20,073 nucleotides of DNA from Pseudomonadota bacterium. GTDB lineage: Bacteria; Myxococcota; Myxococcia; Myxococcales; Vulgatibacteraceae. Of this stretch, positions 1-6,133 are shown piece by piece. A program made the translations under genes and the position numbers. How positions within the stretch are numbered: position 1 is the first letter of the stretch; each line of letters begins with the position of its first letter. Location of the stretch: contig JAEZJH010000216.1 of NCBI GenBank assembly GCA_023436385.1, positions 1 to 20,073 on the forward strand, read 5' to 3'. The notes beneath the pieces were generated by a model. It saw only the letters and a program-made list of their open reading frames with translations, searched no databases and was not told the DNA's origin.

Positions 1-910
1 CCCCGGAGCCTACGTCCTGCACGAAGAGCCGGGCCGCCGGGGCGATGCCGTCGTGGGGATCGGCGATCCCGTCGCCCTTCCGGTCGCCGGCGATCGAGCC
101 GGCGACGTGGGTGCCGTGGCCGGTCTCGTCGCCGCCGTCGGGATCGAGGAGGTCGTAGCCGGCCACCTTGGGGCCGACGAAGAAGCACGAGTCATCGTCG
201 AGGCCGCCGTCGGCCACGGCCACCAACTGGCCCTGGCCCCGGAGGCCCATCGAGGCCAGGGTTGGGAGCGGCTCGCCTTCGCCGGCCTCGTTGTCGCCAG
301 CGCCGTCGAGGATCTCCCGGGCCCGGTCGTTCTCCAGCCGGAACACCGGCGCCGGCGCGACGAACAACACCTCCGGCCGCCCGGCCAGCGTGGCGATCGC
401 CGGGGCCGGGAGCCGGACCTCGAGCATCCAGGACGCCGGCTTCCCCAGGGTCTCCCCGCCCAACGCGGCGACCGCCGCCTCGACCGCCCGCGGATCGGCG
501 CCGTCGGCCAGCTCCACCAGGAGCTCGGGCGTCTCCCCGGGACCGAGGGAGGCGAGGGACGGGTCGACGCGCCAGCGGGCCTGCAGCGGCGCCGTGGCCC
601 GGACCTCGGGGATCACCCGGGCCCTCGCCATCTCGGCCGGCGTGGCCAGGACCAGGAGCGCGTCGTCGGGGAAGTAGCGCTGGGGCGTCGCGCCGGTGGC
701 GGCGATGGCGGCCTCCGCCTCCTCGCTCACCCGGCCCTCGAGCTGGATCAGGTAGGGCGCACGGCGCTCGCCGGCGGGCGCGAGCTGGCTCGCCTCGCTG
801 GCCAGATCGACGGGGCCGTCCACGGTGTGAATCGGCCGTTCCTCGGGGCCACAGGCGGCGAGGGCGGCGATGAGCGCACAGGCGGAGAGGCTCCGCCGCG
901 GAAAGCGCAT
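1..910 (-). CDS. S8 (subtilisin-family) serine protease lipoprotein, C-terminus cut by window edge
   Basis: Only the first 303 residues are in the window. The start at 910 is preceded by GAGGA seven bases upstream and begins a lipoprotein signal (MRFPRR, hydrophobic core, lipobox LAAC, Cys20), so export and lipid anchoring are likely. Residues about 51-115 and 128-192 look like two successive I9-type propeptide domains. The peptidase domain then opens: VAVADGGLDDD (about 231-240) supplies the catalytic Asp (D234) and GHGTHVAG (264-271) the catalytic His (H265). The catalytic Ser lies beyond position 1 and cannot be checked. The usual DTG/DSG after the catalytic Asp reads DGG here. Family membership is secure from the two motifs; the substrate is unknown. 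The gene is divergent from thiD and probably has its own promoter in the gap 911-1086. Confidence 0.9.
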   Translation of the reverse strand, partial: MRFPRRSLSACALIAALAACGPEERPIHTVDGPVDLASEASQLAPAGERRAPYLIQLEGRVSEEAEAAIAATGATPQRYFPDDALLVLATPAEMARARVIPEVRATAPLQARWRVDPSLASLGPGETPELLVELADGADPRAVEAAVAALGGETLGKPASWMLEVRLPAPAIATLAGRPEVLFVAPAPVFRLENDRAREILDGAGDNEAGEGEPLPTLASMGLRGQGQLVAVADGGLDDDSCFFVGPKVAGYDLLDPDGGDETGHGTHVAGSIAGDRKGDGIADPHDGIAPAARLFVQDVGSG

Positions 911-1011
911 GTGGGTTCCTCGGCGCGGGAGCCGGCCCTCCTCCGGCGTGCCACGTGCGCGGGAAACCGGACGCGGACCCGGGGGCATTCCGGGGGCCCG
1001 GAGCCTCGGAC

Positions 1012-1040
1012 TTCTCTCCTCCGCCCGGCCGCGCTACAAC
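1012..1040 (+). promoter_or_regulatory. Candidate promoter of thiD
   Basis: TTCTCT (1012-1017) and TACAAC (1035-1040) are separated by 17 bases and lie about 47 bases before the thiD start, in a gap that otherwise shows little. The -10 match is fair and the -35 match poor. No TPP-riboswitch signature is visible in 911-1086, so thiamine control of this gene is not supported. Confidence 0.3.
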
Positions 1041-1086
1041 CTTCCGCCCGCTGGCTCGCCCTCCGGGCCGGACACAGGAGGCAGGG

Positions 1087-1890
1087 ATGCGTGGACGCGT
1101 GTTGATCGTCGCCGGCTCCGATTCGGGCGGCGGCGCCGGGATCCAGGCCGACGTGAAGACGGTGACGGCCCTGGGAGGCTACGCGGCCACGGCGATCACC
1201 GCCCTCACCGCCCAGAACACGCACGGCGTCTTCGGCGTGCACGAGGTCCCGCCCGCCTTCGTGGTGCAGCAGGCGGAGCTGGTGGCCGACGACCTGGGCG
1301 CCGACGCCTGGAAGACCGGCATGCTGCACTCGCGCGAGGTGATCGAGGCGGTGGCCGACGTCTACGAGCGGAAGGGCCGGGGCACGCCGCTGGTGGCCGA
1401 TCCGGTGATGGTGGCGAAGGGCGGGGCGCCGCTCCTCCAGCCGTCGGCCCGGGAGGCGCTGGCGATGCGGCTCCTCCCGCTCGCCACCGTGTGTACGCCG
1501 AACGCCCGGGAGGCGGAGGCCCTCACCGGTGTCTCGATTTATGACCTGGCGGGGATGCGGGAGGCGGCCGACCTCCTCCTGGCCCGGGGGCCAAAGGCGG
1601 TGCTGGTGAAGGGCGGCCACCTCCCCGGCGATACGGTGGTGGATCTCCTTCGGACCGCGGGCGGCGAGGAGCGGCTCTTCACCGGGCCGCGGGTGGAGAC
1701 CACCTCGACCCACGGCACCGGCTGCACCCTGGCCTCGGCAATCGCCGTGGGGCTCGCCCAGGACCTCGCCCTCGCCGACGCGATCGACCGGGCGCTTCGC
1801 TACGTGGCGGAGGCGATCCGGCGGGCGCCCGGGTACGGCGGCGGCCACGGGCCCCTCGACCACGGACACACGGTGAAGGCGTTCCGATAG
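1087..1890 (+). CDS. thiD: Hydroxymethylpyrimidine / phosphomethylpyrimidine kinase
   Basis: This 267-residue protein phosphorylates 4-amino-5-hydroxymethyl-2-methylpyrimidine and then its monophosphate, giving the pyrimidine half of thiamine; it acts in the cytoplasm. The length is normal for ThiD. The N-terminus VLIVAGSDSGGGAGIQAD (5-22) is the classic ThiD/ribokinase-type signature. Further family marks are TALTAQNTHGV (38-48), KTGML (76-80), VADPVMVAKGG (103-113), and the anion-hole motif THGTGC (208-213), in which the Gly-Thr-Gly-Cys loop and nearby base hold the transferred phosphate. The start at 1087 was chosen because an AGGAG site lies six to seven bases upstream and the conserved N-terminus begins there; the frame stays open further upstream but does not look like protein. 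No other thiamine gene is adjacent, so it seems to be transcribed alone. Confidence 0.95.
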   Translation: MRGRVLIVAGSDSGGGAGIQADVKTVTALGGYAATAITALTAQNTHGVFGVHEVPPAFVVQQAELVADDLGADAWKTGMLHSREVIEAVADVYERKGRGTPLVADPVMVAKGGAPLLQPSAREALAMRLLPLATVCTPNAREAEALTGVSIYDLAGMREAADLLLARGPKAVLVKGGHLPGDTVVDLLRTAGGEERLFTGPRVETTSTHGTGCTLASAIAVGLAQDLALADAIDRALRYVAEAIRRAPGYGGGHGPLDHGHTVKAFR

Positions 1891-1908
1891 GGGCCCGGGA
1901 CCTGCGGC

Positions 1909-1928
1909 GGCGGCGGACGAACGCCGCC
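1909..1928. terminator. Short GC hairpin between convergent genes
   Basis: GGCGGCG (1909-1915) pairs with CGCCGCC (1922-1928) around a 6-base loop, between the thiD stop and the stop of the minus-strand gene. It may act as a bidirectional terminator. No T-run follows on either strand, and GC-rich repeats like this arise often by chance in such DNA. Confidence 0.3.
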
Positions 1929-3133
1929 TACTCGATCAGCCGGAGCGGCTTGATCCCCCAGAGCGCCTTGATCGCCTCGTCGAAGTAGTCGGGGAGGTAC
2001 CGGTTCCAGATCTTGATCGGCAGCTCGCCCACCTCGGGCCGGGGCGAGATCGCCATGTTGAACAGGTACTCCACCAGCCACTCGATGTTCTTGGCCACGA
2101 AGCCGGCGTACTCCTGCTTGGTGCGCTGGGCGGTGATCCGGTCCTCGTGCATGCACCGGCCGATCTCGCTCTCCAGCATCTCCTGGTAGCTCGAGACGAT
2201 CACCTCGAGGGTGACGTCGTCCTCGCCGGTGCGGACGAACTCCTCGAAGAGCCGGTCGGCGTCGGTGGCGGTGATGTTCCGCGTCCAGATCGAGGCGAGG
2301 AGCCCCTCGGAGATCGGCCGGACCAGGATCTTGTCCTTCCGCGGCCGGTACCGGACCAGGACGTTGGTGGCGTTGTAGCGGCCGACGTGCGGCTCCACCT
2401 CGAGGATCTCGCCGTCGGGGAGGCTGGCGAGGAGATCGAGAACCCGGTCGTACTCGCCGTGCTCCGCGATCACCTTGATGCCGGCGACGTCGTTGATCGG
2501 CTGGACGCCGTTCGACCGGAGCGGCCGGCCGAGCCGGAGATCCTCGAGGAGCCGGCACTCGGCCCGGGAAAACTCGGCCGCCATCTCCTCCTGCGGGGTG
2601 AGGAGGTTGGTGCGGTCGACCCCCATCACCCGGGCCCGCTCGTCGGCAAGGGTTTCCGCCCGCTTCTGGATGGCGTGGAAGATCGCGTCGATGATCCGGC
2701 GGCCGGCCTTCTCCGCCAGGCGCCGGACCCGCTTGATGCGGCTCGCCCCGACGTACTGCTCCCCCCGGCCGCCGGGGAGCTGGGCGAAGATCAGCCGGCC
2801 GTTGAACGGCGTCTCCCCGTAGTGCTTGCCCGGGTGGAGCTGGTAGTCGCGGATCATCGCGTCGATCCGGGCGTTCCGGTAGGGCGGGCGCTCGATGATC
2901 GCGTCCTTCAGCGCCTTCTTGGTGTGGGCCCGTTCGATCCGGAGCGGCAACCCGTGGATCTCGCCGAAAACGTTCTCCGTGAACTGCTCGAGGTAGCGGG
3001 AGACGAAGCAGGCGTTGAAGTGGACGAGGTGGGTGATCCGGGTGGCGTCCTGGGGATCCGGCTGGTCGTACATCCAGCGGCGGATCACGTCGTAGAGTTC
3101 GTCCCGGTGGAGGTAGCCGTTGATTCGAATCAT
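1928..3133 (-). CDS. Conserved-looking 401-residue cytoplasmic protein of unknown function
   Basis: I do not recognise the family. The protein has no signal peptide or membrane segment and is rich in charged residues, with an Arg/Lys-rich helical stretch at about 130-205. A segment around 212-275 (INDVAGIKVI, then LEVEPH, then GRYNATNVLVRYRP) resembles in spacing the core of RelA/SpoT-type nucleotidyltransferases (D-x-x-G-x-R-V/I followed by beta strands). This is a visual similarity only, and the other synthetase motifs were not found. The C-terminal third (310-401) looks helical. The codon bias matches its neighbours, so it is very likely a real gene. The start at 3133 has no Shine-Dalgarno sequence, but TATGCT stands eight bases upstream. 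It lies downstream of the BON/SRPBCC gene on the same strand, 72 bases away, with a hairpin between them. Confidence 0.8.
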   Translation of the reverse strand: MIRINGYLHRDELYDVIRRWMYDQPDPQDATRITHLVHFNACFVSRYLEQFTENVFGEIHGLPLRIERAHTKKALKDAIIERPPYRNARIDAMIRDYQLHPGKHYGETPFNGRLIFAQLPGGRGEQYVGASRIKRVRRLAEKAGRRIIDAIFHAIQKRAETLADERARVMGVDRTNLLTPQEEMAAEFSRAECRLLEDLRLGRPLRSNGVQPINDVAGIKVIAEHGEYDRVLDLLASLPDGEILEVEPHVGRYNATNVLVRYRPRKDKILVRPISEGLLASIWTRNITATDADRLFEEFVRTGEDDVTLEVIVSSYQEMLESEIGRCMHEDRITAQRTKQEYAGFVAKNIEWLVEYLFNMAISPRPEVGELPIKIWNRYLPDYFDEAIKALWGIKPLRLIE

Positions 3134-3141
3134 CGGCGCGG

Positions 3142-3147
3142 AGCATA
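3142..3147 (-). promoter_or_regulatory. Possible -10 element for the 401-residue gene
   Basis: On the minus strand TATGCT lies eight bases before the ATG at 3133, where a ribosome-binding site would be expected and none is seen. If it is a -10 box, transcription would begin at or next to the start codon (leaderless). No matching -35 box is present, so support is weak. Confidence 0.25.
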
Positions 3148-3161
3148 GCGCCGGACCCTCG

Positions 3162-3200
3162 AACCGGAGCGGGGAAAACCGCTCCCCCCTCCGGTTTTTT
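3162..3200. terminator. Hairpin with T-run between two minus-strand genes
   Basis: AACCGGAG (3162-3169) pairs with CTCCGGTT (3189-3196), and a nested alternative GGAGCGG (3166-3172) pairs with CCGCTCC (3179-3185) around GGAAAA. Six Ts (3195-3200) follow the outer stem on the plus strand, although the flanking genes are read from the minus strand. On the minus strand the hairpin follows the BON/SRPBCC stop by only about 10 bases and may attenuate read-through into the 401-residue gene. Confidence 0.45.
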
Positions 3201-3205
3201 CCCGG

Positions 3206-4441
3206 TCAGGAGGGCGAGGGCACGCTCTCTCCGGCCTCCCCGCGGGAGGCGCGGGGGAGGATCTCCTCCCGGGTGACGGTTTGGCCGTGGGCGGTCGCGC
3301 TGCCGGTCTCGAGGAGCGACTTGACCCGGAGCAGGGCCTGGTCCATCGCCCGGCGGGGATCCTTGCCGAGGAGCCGGGCCACCGCGTGGCCGAGGAAGCC
3401 CGCCGGTGGCGTGTAGCTCATCCGGACCTCGACGCGGGTGCGTCGCCCGTCGTCCTCCGACTGGAACCGGAGCACCCCGGCGTTCGGGGTGGGCGAGCCG
3501 GGGATGCTCTGCCAGGCGATCCGGTTGTCGCGGACGAACTCGGTGATCTGGGCCTCCCACCGCACCGGGATCCCGCCGGGGCCCGCCACCTTCCAGCGGG
3601 AGCGGCCACCCGAGACCTCCACGTTCTTCAGGTGGTCCATCACCCGGGGGAAGACCTGGAGGTTGCAGAAAAATGAAAACACTTCCTGGAGCGGCGCCTT
3701 GACGTGGAGGTCCTTGCGGACGTTGACCGCGTGGCGTCCGGCCCGGAGGCCGATGATCCGCTTGGCGGGGACGTCGGCGATCGCCCTGGCGCAGAGGAGC
3801 CCGCCGGCGGCGGCGAGGGCCCAGCCCAGGGTGCCGCCGCGGTTGAGGCCGTAGCCCGCCGTCGCCCCGCCGGCGCCCAGTGCCACGATCCGGGCGGTGG
3901 GGGACCAGTGCTGCTGGAAGAACTCCACCCGCCACTCCCGGCGGAAGCCGCCCTGGAGCGAGGGGACGCCGGTGGTCCGCGCGTGGCGTTCGAGGGCGTC
4001 CTCCACCGCCTCCACCCCGCGGACCGCGGCGACTTCCCGGAGCACCCGCCGGGCCTCCCGCTGCGGGATCGGCCCGGAGACCCGAACCGTGCCCTCGTGG
4101 GCTTCGACGCGGATCGCGTGGGGATGGGAGGCGACGCGCCCCAACCGCGAGCGCACCCGGGCCTCGAGGACCGCGTCGTCCACGGGCTCCGCCCGGACCT
4201 TGGCCCGGGCGTCGAGGAGGAAGCCGCGGCCGCGCTTGCGGAGGTCCTGTCTCGTCTTGGCCAAGGAGTCCGAGGCGGTGTGCCGGTAGTGGTCGAGCTG
4301 GTCGCGGACCAGCGCCCGCCGGCGGCGGCCGCTGCCGGGATCGAAGAGGAACATCGTCGCGGCGCCGGCGGCGGCCGCCGAGGTGAAGAGGAGGGCGGTG
4401 CCCTGCAGGTTGGCGGCGGCCCGCCGGTCGGATCGAAACAT
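3206..4441 (-). CDS. Membrane-anchored BON-domain + SRPBCC (cyclase/dehydrase-like) protein
   Basis: This 411-residue protein starts at 4441, where GGAGG lies about five bases upstream; the reading frame remains open further upstream but without a start signal. Residues 14-33 form a hydrophobic segment followed by FDPGSGRRRRALVRDQ (33-48), a pattern common in membrane-linked BON proteins. Residues about 85-152 fit a BON domain (VRVEAHEGTVRVSGPIP, then a helix and VRGVEAVED), which typically binds lipid or envelope surfaces. A second hydrophobic stretch (about 184-224) is rich in Gly and Ala. Residues about 240-375 fit the SRPBCC/START-like fold (VRKDLHVKAPLQEVFSFFCN, then VSGGRSRWKVAGPGG and VEVRMSYTPPAGFLG), a pocket for small hydrophobic ligands. 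The specific role is unknown. BON-SRPBCC fusions of this type are known in proteobacteria and are often called stress or envelope proteins. Confidence 0.85.
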   Translation of the reverse strand: MFRSDRRAAANLQGTALLFTSAAAAGAATMFLFDPGSGRRRRALVRDQLDHYRHTASDSLAKTRQDLRKRGRGFLLDARAKVRAEPVDDAVLEARVRSRLGRVASHPHAIRVEAHEGTVRVSGPIPQREARRVLREVAAVRGVEAVEDALERHARTTGVPSLQGGFRREWRVEFFQQHWSPTARIVALGAGGATAGYGLNRGGTLGWALAAAGGLLCARAIADVPAKRIIGLRAGRHAVNVRKDLHVKAPLQEVFSFFCNLQVFPRVMDHLKNVEVSGGRSRWKVAGPGGIPVRWEAQITEFVRDNRIAWQSIPGSPTPNAGVLRFQSEDDGRRTRVEVRMSYTPPAGFLGHAVARLLGKDPRRAMDQALLRVKSLLETGSATAHGQTVTREEILPRASRGEAGESVPSPS

Positions 4442-4679
4442 GTCGCCTCCACGCGCACGTGCCGGGGTCCCGCGGCCCCGGGCACGGGACGAAGCTACGC
4501 ACGTGGCCGGGAGCGATCGGCGGGCCGGGGCTCGCCTGGCCGGATGGTCTCCGGGCGGCAACGGGCGGCGACGGCCGCCGACGGGCGCGTGTTCGAAACC
4601 GGCCCGGCTCCATCCGGGCCGAGTCTGGTGGCTCGCCGGCGTGCTACCGATCGTCCGGTCGGCGGAGGGAGGCCCGGCC

Positions 4680-6008
4680 GTGCACGACATCCGCGAGAAC
4701 CCCGCGCGCTACGTCGAGTGGTTCCGCCACTCCGCGCCCTACGTCCACGCGCACCGGGGCCGCACCTTCGTGATCGTCTTCGGCGGCGAGCTGACCGCCG
4801 GGGGGCACTTGCCCCGCCTCGTCCACGATCTCGCCCTCCTCGCCGGGCTGGGGGTGCGGCTGCTTCTGGTCTTCGGCGTCGGGCCTCAAGTGGAGGGGCG
4901 GCTCGCCGCCCAGGGCGCGCGGCTCCGGCGGGTCAAGGGCTGGCCGGTGGTCGACGGCCGGACCCTGGCGGCGGTGAAGGAGGCGGTGGGGATGGTGCGG
5001 GTGGAGATCGAGGCGCTCTTCTCGATGGGCGCCGAGGAGTCGCCGATGGCCGGGGCGCGGCTCCGGGTCGCCTCCGGCAACTTCGTCACCGCGCGGCCCC
5101 TGGGGGTCCGGAACGGCGTCGACTACGGTCACGCCGGTGAGGTCCGGCGGATCGACGGGGAGAGCGTCCGCCGCCGCCTCGACGCCGGCGACGTGGTGCT
5201 TCTTCCGCCCCTCGGCTTCTCGCCCACCGGCGAGGTGTTTTCCCTGGGCGCCGAGGACGTGGCCGCCGCCGCCGCGGAGGCGCTCCGGGCCGACAAGCTG
5301 GTGTGCTTGGTGGAGGGCAAGGGGGCGCTGGGGACCCGGGGGCGGGTGGTGCAGCAGCTCACCCCGGCGGAAGCCGATACATGTCTCCAGAAACATCGGC
5401 AGCCCCGCTCGGTGGAGCGGGCGCTCCGGGCGGCGGCCCGGGTCTGCCGGGCCGGGGTTCGCCGGGCCCACCTGGTCGATCGGGGCGCCGACGGCGCGCT
5501 GCTCCTCGAGCTGTTCACCCGGGAGGGCGCCGGCACCCTGGTCACCGACGAGACCTTCGAGGGGATCCGGCCGGCGCGCCTCGACGACGTCCCCGGGATC
5601 CTCAACCTGGTCCGGCCCCTGGAGGAGGAGGGGATCCTGGTGCGGAGGAGCCGGGAGCGGCTCGAGAACGAGCTCGACGACTTCACGGTGATCGAGCGGG
5701 ACGGGACGATCATCGGCTGCGCGGCCCTCGACCCCTACGCCGACGAGGGGATCGCGGAGATCGCCTGTGTGGCGGTGCACCCCGAGTACCGCGACACCGG
5801 CCGGGGCGACGCGCTTCTCGAGTCGCTGGAGCGGAAGGCCCGGGAGCGGGGGCTCGACCGCGTCTTCGTGCTCACCACCCGCACCGCCCAGTGGTTCCAG
5901 GAGCGGGGCTACGGTCCGGCCCGGATCGACGACCTGCCGGCGGCGAAGCGGGCGGGATACGACCGGAAACGCCGCTCCCGGGTGCTGCTCAAGCGGCTGC
6001 CTCCCTAG
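4680..6008 (+). CDS. argA: N-acetylglutamate synthase (amino-acid kinase + GNAT), ArgA type
   Basis: ArgA makes N-acetyl-L-glutamate from acetyl-CoA and glutamate, the first step of arginine synthesis, in the cytoplasm. The 442 residues match the classical ArgA length (about 440). The start is a GTG at 4680 with GGAGGGAGG ending seven bases upstream; from there the protein aligns with ArgA from its beginning (FRHSAPYVHAHRGRTFVIVFGGE, residues 15-37). The amino-acid-kinase-like domain (about 27-285) includes ASGNFVTARPLGV (131-143) and GVDYGHAGEVRRID (146-159). The GNAT domain (about 295-425) includes IRPLEEEGILVRRSRE-like residues (311-326), ACVAVHPEYRDTGRGDALLE (362-381, acetyl-CoA loop) and TTRTAQWFQERGY (399-411). 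Such kinase domains usually bind arginine for feedback inhibition. No other arg gene is adjacent; the lipoprotein array starts 125 bases downstream. Confidence 0.96.
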   Translation: MHDIRENPARYVEWFRHSAPYVHAHRGRTFVIVFGGELTAGGHLPRLVHDLALLAGLGVRLLLVFGVGPQVEGRLAAQGARLRRVKGWPVVDGRTLAAVKEAVGMVRVEIEALFSMGAEESPMAGARLRVASGNFVTARPLGVRNGVDYGHAGEVRRIDGESVRRRLDAGDVVLLPPLGFSPTGEVFSLGAEDVAAAAAEALRADKLVCLVEGKGALGTRGRVVQQLTPAEADTCLQKHRQPRSVERALRAAARVCRAGVRRAHLVDRGADGALLLELFTREGAGTLVTDETFEGIRPARLDDVPGILNLVRPLEEEGILVRRSRERLENELDDFTVIERDGTIIGCAALDPYADEGIAEIACVAVHPEYRDTGRGDALLESLERKARERGLDRVFVLTTRTAQWFQERGYGPARIDDLPAAKRAGYDRKRRSRVLLKRLPP

Positions 6009-6078
6009 CTCCACCGCGGAACGGCGGCGGCCGAGGGCCGAGCGGCGGCGGAAACCCGGGTCACGCGCCGATCGGAGT

Positions 6079-6104
6079 GATCCGGGGGGCGGTTCGGGCT
6101 ACAT
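6079..6104 (+). promoter_or_regulatory. Array upstream block, copy 1 (GATC...ACAT)
   Basis: This is a 26-base copy of the block found before g1 to g5. It begins GATCC and ends CTACAT, and lies 29 bases before the g1 start. The TACAT end resembles a -10 box. It is one base longer than the other four copies. Confidence 0.45.
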
Positions 6105-6133
6105 GTGTGGATGCCTCCAGCCCGGGATCCTCC

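Noticed and set aside
911..1086. Possible TPP riboswitch upstream of thiD
   Set aside because: None of the conserved thi-box elements (CUGAGA and the later ACCUGA-type segment) could be found.
4458..4484. Near-palindrome GTGCCGGGG...CCCCGGGCAC in the gap between the BON/SRPBCC gene and argA
   Set aside because: It could be an operator or leader hairpin, but it is imperfect, GC-only, and has no second copy in the window, so it was not listed as a feature.
1800..4613. A 937-codon open frame on the minus strand running across two genes
   Set aside because: It is an alternate frame of the 401-residue and BON/SRPBCC genes. Its translation is dominated by Arg, Pro and Gly, as usual for shadow frames in 70% G+C DNA, and it shows no domain.
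5303..6133. Upstream extension of the g1 frame through argA
   Set aside because: The extension overlaps argA in another frame with low-complexity translation, while the lipoprotein signal begins at 6134.
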